Of a stretch of DNA of 64,000 nt, positions 48,742-60,667 are shown one piece after another; the stretch's first letter is position 1, and every line of letters begins with the position of its first letter. Below the pieces are notes generated by a model. That model saw nothing but the letters and a program-made list of their open reading frames with translations. It was not told where the DNA came from and searched no databases. The stretch is taken from the NCBI GenBank assembly GCA_031216915.1, contig CM062292.1, forward strand, positions 205,427,262 through 205,491,261. The letters are read 5' to 3'. This stretch comes from Pictodentalium vernedei (Eukaryota > Mollusca > Scaphopoda > Dentaliida > Dentaliidae). Both the position numbers and the translations under genes were made by a program.

Positions 48742-51700
48742 TTATCCCTGCACTCCCAACTGCCTCCCTATTCCCACGCTTCTCCTCTCCTCCCAACACT
48801 CGGAGACGAACTGCTCGATGACATCCCTTGCCCCATTCTTCCCAATCTCTCCGATTAACATATTAACCCTATCCTTTGAGTCTCCCCCTAACCACATGTC
48901 CTTCATTCTCCCATCCCACTTCACCATTATACTCCCAGTGAATCTCATTCTTTTAGACTGATACTTTGGGCATTCTAGAAGAAAGTGTTCCAGGGTCTCC
49001 CCCATGCCCAAGTTACACATCTGACACTCCCTTTCATCGTCTTTCCCAATTTTTCCCCTCAGCTCCAGGGATCGCGACCTCAGCTTGAACAACAGTGACC
49101 CCCAAAGGTGCCATCAAGGTACTCTTCAAAACCTGGCCTCTCTTTATCACGCAGGCCATCCAAAGACCTCTTTGATTTGACCCCCTCTCGCCAATTACGG
49201 TTACAATCCTCCATGACCTTTTCTCTGACGATTTTTTTACCCTGGTTTGCCCCAACGTCCAGGTCCGAGATCTCCAATGAGTAGTTCTCTACTAGCTCCC
49301 TCACTTGGACCATCCACCCCGTTTTGATATTTGAGTTGAAAATTCTCAGGAACATTACTTTACACCATCGGCTGTCGGGGAGATTTACCAAATAATTAAG
49401 ATAACCGAGTTTCAACAGGTCTATCCTATCCTTGATCCTCATCCACCCTAGCTCACCCCTGATTGCTTCTAGCGCTGCGGCATTACTCGACCCCATTATC
49501 CATCGGCTTGCATCGTTCTGCAAGATTACCAAGCTCTTTACGGCCGTCTGGTTTAGGAGTACCACTTCCGTACCGTATGTTGTACTTGGCAGCCCCACCA
49601 TTTCCCAAATGGTTTTCCCCACGAAAACCTTATTGAAACTGTTTCTCCCTATAAGTTTCATTTGGTTAAGGATTCGCTTCACCTTCAGAATCAGTTTATT
49701 TGTGTGGTTTCGGTAGATGCCTCTTCCTGTAATGCTTATATTTACCCCCAAATACTCGTAATCACCTGTCTCTCCTACACTGAGAAGTTTGCTGTTCCCT
49801 TCCGGAATGCAGAACTCACCCACCATCTCCACCTTCGAGTGGGGTCCACTTTGCGGCCCACAGGTATAGCCTTGCTCTTGCTTTCATTAAGTTCGAGTCT
49901 CCATTTGCTCCCATATTTCCCAACAATTCCCAGCATTTTCGTTAGCCCCTCTTCGCTTCCTGACACTAGAACCATATCGTCTGCAAAAAATAGCCCTGGG
50001 ATCTTCAAGTCCGCAACTGCTACCCCCTCGTCGCTACGCAGGAGTTCATCTCCTAAACCTTTGATGTACAATGCAAACAGGATTGGCGATAGGACACACC
50101 CCTGTTTTAGGCCTATCTCCATAGGCACACGTTTTGTTGTAATGTTTCCCAGGCTAAGTTCACTCTGTACATCTTTATATAATGCTTTCATAATTCCAAC
50201 AAACTCGCCTCCTAAGCCCAGAGCCTCCAGCTTGCGCCACATACCCTCCCTCTATACTCTATCGTATGCCTTTTTGACATCCAAAAAGGCCATAAACATC
50301 TTTTTCTTTTTTGCTTTCGCGGATTCTATCATTTGGGATAGCGTGAAAAGATGGTCCGTTACTCTCCTTCCCTTCCTGAAGCCATTCTGGATTTCTCCCA
50401 AAAAACCCTTCTCTTCAATCACCCCCTCTAGTCTCCCATAAAGGACTTTACAGAAAACCTTTCCAATGTTGCTACTGACAGAGATCCCTCGATAGTTATC
50501 CAAAACGTCTTTTCCACCATTTTTGTGAACAAATGTCACTTTGCTTTCTCTCCGCTCTTTTGGGACCTCTTGATTTTCTTTGGCTAGATTGAATAGGGCA
50601 GTTAGGCTTTCCACGAGTTCCTCTCCCCCATTTTTGATAAACTCGTTAGGAATTTCATCCACTCCTCCCGCTTTTCCATTCCTTAATTTTGATATCACCT
50701 TTCGCACCTCCTCCGTTTTAATTTCGCTGCACACGAAGTTCGATAGGTTTTCGTCGACCTGATTCGGACACTCAGGTGGGCTCCCCATGCCCCATCGCTT
50801 ATCGTTTACCTTTTCCCAGTGCTTGACTAGTTCTGATGCGACTTGATCTTGCTCGTCTGTAACTCTGCCATCTACTTTAATACTCTGTGGGTTACTCCCT
50901 TTGTTACGTTGATTCGCCCATTTCCAAAATACGTTCGAACGCGACCCCCCTGTCGTTCTTATCGTCCTAATAAGACTGCTATTTCGTACTCTCCGGTTAT
51001 CGTCTTTAATCTTATTTACTTTATTTCGTGCTTGGTGGTATTTTTCCTTTGCTACTGTGGCCTCGTTGCTTTCCGCCCCCTTAAGTTTTCTACTTCTCCT
51101 GTATGCAGCACATTTAGCTTTTCTTCCCTTTATGGCCCTTTTCAGTTCTTCATTCACGCTGTACCCAAGTTCCCGTGTTGGCACCCTGACCTTTCCTACA
51201 CTTTCATTTCCTGCCTCCACCAGGCTCGCAACTATGACGTCGGCCATCTTCTGGACACTGCCCCTCTTGGGTACGGTTGCAAGCTTTGGTTTCAGTTTTT
51301 CATTGAACTTCATCCAGTCAGCATCTTTTTTGAGTTCCCAAATCTCCTTACAGCTTCCTTTGCCCATACTAGAGTTTTGGCCCTGATCGTCACTGTAATC
51401 AAGTTGTGATCACTATCCACCTCCATTTTACCCTCATCATCCACTTCTACCCCTATCACCTCCCCCCATAAATTAATATCTGTGAGGATGTAGTCGATTA
51501 TTGATTTTCTGTCGTTCCTCTCCCAGGTCCATTTCCCCCTTACACCTCGCGTCCCTGTTCAGAATATTCAGACCGAGCTCTTTTGTGAAGTTCAACAGCT
51601 TCCTTCCATTCCTGTTGACTTTATTGTCCCCACCCTCTATGCCTTCTTCATCATTACCTATGTGGCCATTAAAGTCACCCATCAGAATTATACCGAGCCC

Positions 51701-52138
51701 CTTGTTTTGTAGTTCGGTGATATTGGACCTTAGTGTTGAGTATATCGAATCATTCCATTCGGGTTTGCTTCCCTCCACCGCACAATACACAACCCCAAGG
51801 GCAATACTTTTGTTTTTCAGACTGATCCTTACCCATCCAATTTCTTTTGATACCTCAACCGGGGTGCTGATGTTTTCCAGGTCTGTGATCAGCGACGGTT
51901 TTAAATCCTCTTTAATGTACATGCCTACCCCTCCCCATTTTTTCTGGCCTTCTGTTCGCCCTACACCTATCCATACGTACCCCCTTACTTGGTCTACCCG
52001 TTCCTCGTGTCTTACCCACGTTTCGCTTAAGCCCATGACGTCAAACTCCTCTGCCTCGATCAATGTAGCAATTTCACTTACTTTCCGGTGGAGACCCTGG
52101 ATGTTGCTATAACCCACTTTCAGGGTATCAAGGTTCAT
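48742..52138 (-). pseudogene. ORF2: APE-like endonuclease and reverse transcriptase
   Basis: Starts at MNLDTLKVGYSNIQGL. The endonuclease shows GLSETW, GIILMGDFNGHIGN and, after a frame break, SIIDYIL and DSDHNLI. The RT has GKAGGVDEIPNEFIKNG, DNYRGISVSSNIGK, NGFRKGRRVTDHLF, motif A AFLDVKKAYDRV, GLKQGCVLSPILFALYI and motif C FFADDM. The C terminus has ECQMCNLGMGETLEHFLLEC. Breaks: an extra base in a C5 run at 51535-51539; a shift between 51360 and 51410; an in-frame TAG at 50252-50254 where a Trp codon is expected; a shift near 49840-49870; and a missing base at the C5 run 49097-49101. Three indels, one stop and one uncertain break leave it non-coding as read. Confidence 0.85.
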
Positions 52139-52347
52139 TGGCTTTCGCCTACTGGTCCCATTATTATCTTGTCCCTGTATGTTTGTATATCCTACTTTGT
52201 GTACCTGTGCTTTCCTTGGGAAGCTATTCCTATTGATTTGGATTTTTGGTCCCTTTTCCTTATCCCCCTTGTCCCATTTTTTACACCTATGGTTCGTGAC
52301 ACATTTCCTGTGTTCATTCCCCCCTTCGCTGATCCCCCCTCCCCTCC

Positions 52348-53630
52348 CTATACCAAAAAAGGCTCCACCACCTGCAACATATTTCTTCCTAAAACCTCTG
52401 TACCCCTCGGGCTAAGATGGATACCATTCCTTCCAAAAAGGTCCTTTCTGCCCCAAAACGATCCCCAATTGTCTACAAAGGGTATCCCAAGTTCCTTACA
52501 ATACTCCCCCAATTCCTCGTTGGTCCCAATGATCCACGAATTACGCTCGCCCCCACCACCTAGTTCTGGGAGAAGCCCCGAAACCACTACCTGTGCATTC
52601 TTGGCATTCAGTTGAGTTATTAAGTCCTTGTAAGTCTCAATAAGCTGAACTGTTTTTCTCTCCCTGATGTTGTTGGTCCCCACGTGTACAACAACCACTG
52701 GGTCTGGGCCTGACCCCTTTACTAATCCAGCCACTCTGTCCCTTAGGTCCTCCACCCTAGCCCCCGGAAAGCACAAATTGGTCCTGTTGACACTGTCGGG
52801 CCCACACACCACCCTATCTAACCTCCGCACTATACTACTCCCTGCAACCACCAACTGCCTCTTCCCTGTCCTCTTTCCTGTCCTACTACCCCTGTCACCA
52901 CCTCTGTTCCCACTGGACCGGCTCGCAATCTTGCACTCCGCCACACTAACCTCCATGCCTACCTCCACCTCCACCTCTTCAGACCCAACCTGCTCCTCAG
53001 ATTTCTCGAAATTACCTAACACACTGAATCTATTTTGGACACTGCACTTCACCTTCTGCCCACTCCTACTACAAGCCACCTTGTCCTCGTTTACCACCTT
53101 CCTAACCTTCCCTCTGACTCCTGCCCTGACAGACTCCACATGGTCATCGCTATCTCCCTCACTATCCGATTCTAAACGAATACGCCTTTTCGCCCCCGAC
53201 TCACACTACTAGCCTGGGAATTTGACACTCTAGCCCCTACTTCTCCCCTACCCTCAACCCGACGCACCTTCCTATTCCCAAAAGACCCACTATCCACGTC
53301 AAAAGTCCGCTTCCTACTACCCACCACCTTCCATCCCCATCGAATGCCACCCTAACTGGGGTAACACCAGACTTTCCTGCCTTCCCCAGTTTCCCCTTCA
53401 CCACCTGCACCCCTTCCTCCAACTTTACATATGCCTCTAGCAGCTGCATTAACTCTACGCAGATGGCACACATCCCCAACTCCCCCAGCTCATGCCCATC
53501 CACATACACCATATCACAGTGCCTACACACATCCGACCGCTGACCGTCCGTTGGTAACTCACTAGCACCCCCTGTGCTGGCCTCAACCACTCCCCCACCT
53601 GTAGAACTATACTAACTGTCTCTACCCTGA
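52348..53630 (-). pseudogene. ORF1: Cys-rich finger plus SGNH esterase
   Basis: The upstream part (53590-53237) has CRHCDMVYVDGHELGELGMC with AICVEL, a PHD-like Cys/His finger, followed by a short helical stretch. The downstream part (53139-52348) is an SGNH hydrolase: LVVAGSSIVRRLD (block I, Ser), CFPGARVEDL, VVVVHVGTNN (block III, Asn) and GIHLSPRGTEVL (block V, His). All catalytic positions are present. The two parts are in different frames, so at least one indel lies at about 53150-53240. ORF1 proteins of this type bind the element RNA in CR1-like elements; the esterase role is not established. Confidence 0.82.
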
Positions 53631-54077
53631 GGGTCTGAACCTCTCGCGTCATGAAACACTTACCTTCCATAGCAACGATAGCCAAAATTAGAATGAGAAG
53701 CTTGAATTTTGAAGAACCGGTCGAAATCGTAAACAAAAAAAAAACAAAACACTGAAAATGACCCGCGCGAAGATAGGGAACACGCCACTGATATCCGATA
53801 AAGAAACTAAACAAAACACTAAAATAACTATCCTTTATTAAAAACCACATCTATACAGCACTAAAACAATATATATATATCTACAGTAACACCTGGAAGA
53901 AAAATATAGATACTTGAGCTAACTTTTGACAACTGAATCGAAAATACTCTCTGTTGGTTTGGATATGGACACCGTGAGTCTTCCCCACCCTTAACTTAGC
54001 AGGCATCCTACTTAATGAAAGTATGACGTACCATGTCCCTAGGCCGGTAAAGCCGCCTTTCGTGTTCAAAGGGTTAA

Positions 54078-55170
54078 AGGGGTAACATTATCATGAAGAA
54101 TTAGCTAAACATGACTTTGACTCGGTGGCGATTCAATTGAAATTCTCTTTCCGCTTTTTGATCACGGTTCTTTATGGTTGTAATATAGCCATATATGCTG
54201 AAAGTTGTTTAAGTCCCAATAAAGTCTGGTTATTCTATGTTCTTGGAAACTTTGTGCAACTTTGTGCAACCCCCACGCATATAACACTTTTGGAAATAAC
54301 GCACATAGAACCCCAGGAAGCATAAACACCATTACACCATTATGTAACTGGAAAAGGTGTGTACAAGTTACAAAAATATGATTACGTGTTTCATATTTGA
54401 AGATCCGTCATGTATTTCGGTTGGTGGACTGTTAATCTTTCGAGTTTTAGAGGGGCATTGTACGTAATGACCAGATGCTGCAGAATATAACCGTCAACCA
54501 AACTTCTTGCCACTGTCATCAGTCAACAGTTTGAGTTGGGAATTCAAATTCCATGTATACAATGTGGCCACATTTTCATCTCGTCTGTTTGAACAGTTAA
54601 TGAAGCCTCGTGGATAGTGATGTTTACATATTAATCAATGCTTTAGGGGTAAAGTTTGCCAATTGATATGATTAGAAGACACAAGAGAAGTGTCACCGTT
54701 AACCATTCGTTAGACTGTCTAAAGTTTCACAGAGATATGTAAACATTAACAACATTATTTATGACAGGAAAAAAAGTAATTCACCCTCTCCTACTCACAT
54801 TTATTCTAGAGTCATTCTAGATAAGGAATGGACGCGACAGGAAGGAGCCCCAATGAAAATAAAAAAATTTTCTGAATGACAATAAATTCACATAGCAAGT
54901 CCGTTATTGTCCACTATTTAACAATTATAGGCCCACACCATCTTTATTTTTTTATGTGTCACGATGTTGCTTGTGAAGAATATTGATCTTGTTAATGGGG
55001 TCCCAAACCTCTGGCCGCTTTGAACGGTACGCTGGCATCGCTGACTGATAAAACAGAATCTCATAAGGGTGGTGTGCGGGGACAGGAATCAACAACCGAA
55101 GGCGCGCGTGAAATACAGAAAAAACTCCAACTCGGGTTGTTGATTCATGTCTCCTGCAGTCTACCGAGTT
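54078..55170. other. No gene or element recognised
   Basis: About 1.1 kb of AT-rich sequence. Contains a short imperfect repeat of GAAACTTTGTGCAACTTTGTGCAAC.. type (54247). No supported frame. Confidence 0.5.
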
Positions 55171-55173
55171 ATG

Positions 55174-55860
55174 TTCTGTATTTACACTACGATTCAACCC
55201 GAATTAAGTGATATTCTTAAAGAAAGTTCAAAGGTCACTGCTTTGTTGCTTTTGTGTCAAAGCATTTCATTCGCATCATGACGTCCCCCAGACGCGTAAC
55301 GTTCAATCAGATATGTCATTATATGACGTTCTTATGCGTCATCTTGATACCACGGGCGGTGTGTCTCGAACATTTCCCAATGTCTGTATTGTATCGCGTA
55401 AAGTTGAAAATACACACGGCAATCGTGGTATCAGAGCTTAGACCACTCTAGATTGTTACCACTGAGATGTCTGTTATGTGCGCTGAATCTCTTCTAACAG
55501 CACCATGTGGCACTTTCCTGGGTACCTTAGGCATATTTTGATATTCAGTTCTCATGATCAAAATTATTTCTGCTTCAACAGCTAACAGAAGAGATTTTAA
55601 ATTGCAGAACCAAGTCTGTATTTACACTACGATTCAACCTGAATTAAGTGATATTCTTAAAGAAAGTTCAAAGGTCACTGCTTTGTTGCTTTTGTGTCAA
55701 AGCATTTCATTCGCATCATGACGTCCCCCAGACGCGCAACGTTCAATTAAATATATATTACATGACGTTCTTAGGCGTAATCTTGATACCACAGGCGGTG
55801 TATGTCGAACATCTCCCTATGTCTGTATTGTAGCGAACAGAAGAGATTTTGAATTACAGA
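55174..55860. repeat. Direct duplication, period about 442
   Basis: TCTGTATTTACACTACGATT at 55174 and 55616 begins two copies of about 220 bases that are nearly identical over the first 130. The flanking AGAAGAGATTTTAAATTGCA / AGAAGAGATTTTGAATTACA shows the unit extends past the shared part. Confidence 0.88.
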
Positions 55861-55977
55861 ACCAAGTTAAACGTTTGTGAAGCACAAGGAAAATATGAAG
55901 GAAAATAAATATTGAACGGATGTTAGAGTTTAAATGTTCTATGATCTTTGTAGAATAGATTGGTATCGTTTATGTCA

Positions 55978-56187
55978 TTAACCCTTTACCTAACGAATCG
56001 CCCGCACCCGCCCGCGTAATATGCAAATTCAGCAGTTGAATAAATATTATTTTTCCAAAAATTTCAACAAAACCATATCATGTGACCCCTCGTTGGAACG
56101 AGCTCGACGAGATTTTTGGAAAAATTTTGAAAAAATGATATTTGAAATAATAAATTTTGATATCGTCTGCGTTGGGTAAAGGGTTAA
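55978..56187. mobile_element. TTAA MITE family A1 missing one hairpin arm
   Basis: TTAA at both ends (55978, 56184) with intact ends and shoulders. The sequence jumps from GAGCTCGACGAG directly to ATTTTTGGAAAAATTT, deleting the right arm of the stem. Confidence 0.92.
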
Positions 56188-56576
56188 TAAACAATGGTCT
56201 TGGAAATATATTACGCGATTCATCCATACTGTATAGAAAAGCACTCATCAGCACTGATGATTTCTGAAATATTGTTTTTTGTGAAATACACCCGGTGCGT
56301 AGGAGTAAACTGCCATCATTGTACTTCAGCCATTGCCACACTGACACTAATTAAGAGTAAACCCACGATGGCTTGAAGGAAAATGATATTGTTTATTTTC
56401 TTGCAACACAAGAGTTTCTAAATCTTTAAAAATCTAACGAGTTAGTGTTTGTATGCATTCCACAGACGTTTGTAGGCGCTGTAGAGAAGAATTAACATGC
56501 GGTTTGTAATTAAATGGATACTCGTTCTGGTAAGTATCGATGTTTTCTTTCTACTGTTTTACATAGCGGTAGAATG

Positions 56577-56640
56577 ACATATGTTTACCTTTGTGTCATC
56601 TTTTCTGCTTTGCTAACCGAAACAATTTACAATTGTGCAC
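56577..56640 (+). repeat. Inverted partner of 63340-63402
   Basis: CTTTGTGTCATCTTTTCTGC and flanks, about 60 bases, recur in reverse complement 6.7 kb away with very few differences. Confidence 0.85.
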
Positions 56641-56762
56641 ATTCAAATTTTCTCCTGTACAATTTTTAATCATGGAAATTCAAGACAGGTTATGTTTGAT
56701 AAAAAATAATGAAGATATATGATTATAACGATGGCGGAATGATATCGAAATATGGTGATTGC

Positions 56763-57457
56763 TAACCCTTTACCTGGGAGCGCGGTGGCCAGTGGTAGAC
56801 TGTTGGACTTCTATGGCAGAGGTCCCGAGTTCGATCCCCATCCGGGACGACCCGCGTTGTGTCCTTGGGCAAGGCACTTTATCCCGGTCGCCTACATGGG
56901 GGCATGATGACGCCGTGTGCTAAGGCGTACTGCACGTCGATGGTGCACGTGTCTTCATTCGCTGCAAGGCACTTTATCCCGGTCGCCTACATGGGGGCAC
57001 GATGACGCTGTGTGCTAAGGCGTACTGCACGTCGATGGTGCACGTGTCTTCAATCGCTGTAACCCTGCTTGAGCGGAGCTTGAACAGAGTTAGACTGTCG
57101 AGTTCTCTCCAGGTGCCCCGGCTTCCTCCGCTCGTAAAACTGTCACGGTCACGATTAGCCATTGTGCATAAGTATGTGACCTTAAACACCAATAAATAAA
57201 TAGATAAACCTTTAACTAACACGAAAAGAAGACGCCATTTGCAAACAAAATTATTGAAGAACTATTTTTTTCATTTTTTGCGCCAAAAACATAGCTTATG
57301 ACCCTCATTGGAACGAGCTCAAACGAGTTCGTTCCAATAAGGGTCATAAGCTATGTTTTTGAAGCCAAAAAAAATGAAAAAGTAATGAAAATTGAATGGT
57401 GATTTTTTTGTGAATAGCACTTGTCGGTTTTGGTCGTTACGATGGGTATAGCATTAA
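56763..57457. mobile_element. TTAA MITE family A2 interrupted near its left end by a SINE
   Basis: TAACCCTTTACCT at the left, then the SINE, then CCTTTAACTAACACG continuing the MITE shoulder AAAAGAAGACGCCATTTGC, the core hairpin and a right TTAA at 57454. Confidence 0.85.
56776..57207 (+). mobile_element. SINE copy 10 with 95-base internal duplication
   Basis: Box A GTGGCCAGTGGTAGAC, box B GAGTTCGATCCCC, then the stretch GCAAGGCACTTTATCCCGGT to TCGCT occurs twice (from 56869 and from 56964). Tail CCAATAAATAAATAGATAA. Flanked by CCTTTACCT and CCTTTAACT, an apparent target duplication in the MITE. Confidence 0.9.
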
Positions 57458-57486
57458 ACATTGTCATTAAAATAAAAAGTATATTT

Positions 57487-57733
57487 GTAACCCTTTACCT
57501 AACGAATCGTCGCATCTACCCGCGAAATATACAAATTCAGCAGCTGAATGGGGTTTTTTTTACAAAATTTCAACAAAACCTTATCATGTCAAATCTTCAT
57601 TTGTACGAGCGTGTCGCGCTCGTACCAATGAGGGATCACATGATATGGTTTTGTTTAATCTTTTTAAAATACTTGAAGAATAAATATTTAAAATAAGGAA
57701 TTTTGATATCGTCTGTTTTGGTTAAAATGTTAA
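57487..57733. mobile_element. TTAA MITE family A1, diverged
   Basis: GTAACCCTTTACCTAACGAA at the left, GTCTGTTTTGGTTAAAATGTTAA at the right in altered form. Stems CAACAAAACCTTATCATG and mirror. Confidence 0.8.
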
Positions 57734-57840
57734 ATGTGGTAAACTTAATCTTTACCAAATGCTATCCAAATGTAACGCACATCCCCTGCAAGCTCTATTC
57801 GGTAAAATCGTCACGCTAATTTCAATTTCATATTTTTCCC

Positions 57841-57960
57841 CATTTTCGTCTCTCAACCACACATTATGACCCTACACTGTAACGATCCAGGTGAGCTCGT
57901 TCCAATGAGATGTTACAAAGCAATATGTTTGAACAAAAAACGACTTTGCTTCAAGTATTC
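57841..57960. mobile_element. Decayed A2 MITE core
   Basis: CACACATTATGACCC and GGTGAGCTCGTTCCAATGAG resemble the A2 core. Ends not found. Confidence 0.45.
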
Positions 57961-58085
57961 AAGATAATTATTTGCAGGATTGGGGTCCCCTGCTACTCAT
58001 GTTTCACTATACACTAGGGTTCTCATCGTTGGCTCAATATTATGTGTTATTACTGAAGAAATATTGGAAAGAAAATTTCACCGGC

Positions 58086-58153
58086 GTACTATAAGTTTCG
58101 AGATGAATAAAAGAAAAGTTTCTTTTGTTCATCTCGAAACTTATAGTACGCGG
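58086..58153. repeat. Strong hairpin
   Basis: CGTACTATAAGTTTCGAGAT plus GAA and an exact mirror around an A/T-rich loop. Single copy in the window. Confidence 0.9.
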
Positions 58154-58424
58154 GTATTGTATTACGACGGAAAAAGCCGCGCCGTCAAATATCCAGCGAG
58201 GTTATAACTAAAACTCTGCGAATTGGCATAAAAAGGGAAAATGGCTCGCCGGTTGAATTTAAACCCTGTAAATCAGGATAAAAAGGGCAACGTTTAAGCC
58301 AATGAATAGGAGAGACGTGGGTAGGATCTTTGCTTCATATTGTCATTGTCGTCTCTGAGAGCGATCTGAATGCAATTTCCATTCCATGGCTTCCAGTGGC
58401 TGTCTATTCCCCATTTGCTGTATG

Positions 58425-58666
58425 TTAACCCTTTACCCAACGTAACGGCAAAACCCGGCCAGCGCTATTTTCAAAAATCGCCAATTAATTTTCATTACAT
58501 TTTCATTTTTTGTCTCAAAAACATAGGTTATGACCCCTCGTTGGAGCGAGCTCGTTCCAACGAGGGGTCATAACCTATGTTTTTGATAAAAAAATGAAAA
58601 GAATTAGTTATTCAAGAATTTGTTTTGCAAGTGTCGTTTGCTTTTCATTGTTAGGTAAAGGGTTAA
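58425..58666. mobile_element. TTAA MITE family A2, full copy
   Basis: TTAA at 58425 and 58663. Tip shortened to GGAGCGAGCTCGTTCC. Shoulders as in 35933-36183. Confidence 0.95.
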
Positions 58667-60660
58667 AGAGTACAGTAGGGCTAGGGTTCAAATTAAGTAT
58701 TACGGACGTTCTGTCGTTTTTGTCACAAAGTTCTGACATGTATTTTGTGCAAAAAATAAAACATCAACATCAGAGTGGTCTTTGTCAGAAAATCGTGAGA
58801 CAGATACAGGATTATTCAGTTAAACATATTTGTGGCTTAAGAGAACAATGTTCTGCTGATTTTGAGCATTAGTTTATAAACCCATCCATTGTTCAGAGCT
58901 CGTACGTGTCTCTGGTCTTCGGCATAACATACGTTTCTTTCTTTAATGAGACAAAACCTTAATTTGTGTTCATAACAATTATCTTCTCTCATTTTCTTGG
59001 GGAGTATAAGTTGGACGTTTTCAGCATTTGTGCGAAATTATTTTCTATAATATGATAGTCATTTGCTATGGGTTTGTGAGCCAATGCAAAAACTGTGCAT
59101 GTCTCTCCCACTCATTTACCAATATGTAAGAGTGGACTACCACCACTGATCTTTTGTCTATTGAATTGCTGGAACGTCAGGGAAAAGCGTCGCAATTCAA
59201 TTTGCACCCCACCTAATATGGCGTCAAGTAAATCAACGCGGTACTTCCTCCCAAGCGTTAACATCTGATGACGTGAAAGCTGTTATGCTGTGACTGTCGT
59301 CACAGCGTAACAGTTTTTACTTCACCAAACGTCATAGTGCTCACCTAGCACGAAAACTGGAAAACTAGTTACACGGTATCAACGACCTAAATTTGCCACT
59401 TCTAATCGCCATTAATAATCAAAATAAGTTGTAAATATTCAATTTGTATTGCTGAGAAAAATAGTGCATATCACCAACATATTCATTTTTCACAGGCGTC
59501 AAAGTGTAATCTTTGAAATAGCGATTAGCGATTTCAAGTTGCAACGCATATTGCTGTAATGCATCAAATTTCTGCAATGTTTTTACTTTGCTGAAAAATG
59601 ATGTTGTACCACTTTTACGACATAATATTGTGTTCTTAGAGAAGAGGTCACTGAATGGATATTTTACCTTACAATAATTAAAGGCATTTGTGAGTCGCTT
59701 TCAAAGCTCCAACCTCTGACGAATTGTGTAGTGTCGCTATTAAATATGCTCAAGTGAAGTATTTTTATCAAAGACAATCGTATTTAATTTAATGGTATGC
59801 TTCTGAGAAGAATCTGGTTTGCCTTTGTATACTTTACCAGAATGACCGTCCTGGTGCAGGCAATGCTGTCGTCCCGAATTGTGTTTAGCATTTGCAAATA
59901 GCTTTCGGCGTGAAATGCTAACCCAAAACACATTCTTCTCACTCGGGTAACATACAGAAAACAACGAATGTAATAACAGAAGCCTTTGCCATCGTAATTT
60001 GCATTGTACCTGTTTGAGTATCGGTTGGGGTACATGTGACAGATTGGTCGCATAGGAGTTAGAACATTACTAATAGTTTTGCGCATCCAAAATGTGAGCC
60101 TTAACACTCTTTGCATGATGTTGGCGGATATTCCTTACGATGAGAATAAATATAAAGTTGGACACTTTTAACTTACATATTTTCTCTATCAGTTGAATCA
60201 ACTTTTTCACCAGTGACTTTTTCCAGATAATGTTTTGTTTTTCTCAACAAATATCCTCATACCAGATTTACCGCACACGTGACAAAATTTGATGAAAAAT
60301 ATGTAACCAATTACTCAACAGGCTAAGTGTTAAGGTGTTTGACACCGTTGATATTGCAGTGCGTCCCATTTATTGAGGATCAACAACGAGCTCCCAATTT
60401 ATCCTAAAATCGGCGGAACGGTAAATTAAGGCCGGAGCAAGTCTTTGGCGATGTCCACACCGCATTTACTGGACAAGTTTCGAGTACGTAAATGATACTA
60501 TTAACTATGGACGAGTTGCCAATTTTATTTATGACTTCATCCAAAACATAATAAAAGGTGTCATAATGGATCCAGAAACAAACAGCGTTTGGATCCAGGA
60601 ATAAACACCCACCATCATGTCTCGCGTGAAATGAACTGCATGGAAGCCATTAAAATGGTA
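58667..60660. other. No gene recognised (2 kb)
   Basis: Overlapping minus-strand frames at 59740-60116 lack motifs and splice borders. A short inverted pair TGACGTGAAAGCTGTTATGC/GTCACAGCGTAACAG lies near 59270-59315. Nothing else is supported. Confidence 0.5.
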
Positions 60661-60667
60661 ACTGCTA

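Larger units (their letters stand above)
48675..53970 (-). mobile_element. CR1-like non-LTR retrotransposon, near full length, with frame breaks
   Basis: About 5.3 kb on the minus strand. ORF1 (zinc-finger and SGNH-esterase) and ORF2 (endonuclease, RT, C-terminal Cys/His motif) are in standard order, with a 3' tail of TTA repeats (TTATTATTATTATTA at 48677-48693). ORF1 esterases are typical of the CR1/L2 lineage. The copy sits in a TTAA MITE. Target duplication not identified, because the MITE junctions are slightly altered. Confidence 0.85.
48595..54077. mobile_element. TTAA MITE family B split by a CR1-like retrotransposon
   Basis: The left part (48595-48674) begins TTAACCCTTTGAACACTG and contains AGTCCATATTCATTATTTGA. 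The right part (about 53979-54077) has CTTAGCAGGCATCC and TATGACGTACCATG and ends GTTCAAAGGGTTAA. Together they form one B element; everything between is the retrotransposon. Confidence 0.85.

Noticed and set aside
50843..51409. 188-codon plus-strand frame (also 49662-50441, 51501-52112, 52088-52615, 52667-53212)
   Set aside because: These are antisense shadows of the CR1-like ORFs, whose RT, endonuclease and esterase motifs are unambiguous on the minus strand.
59740..60116. Overlapping minus-strand frames of 74 and 110 codons
   Set aside because: Two overlapping frames both open, Cys/Tyr-rich without pattern, no splice sites or family motif.
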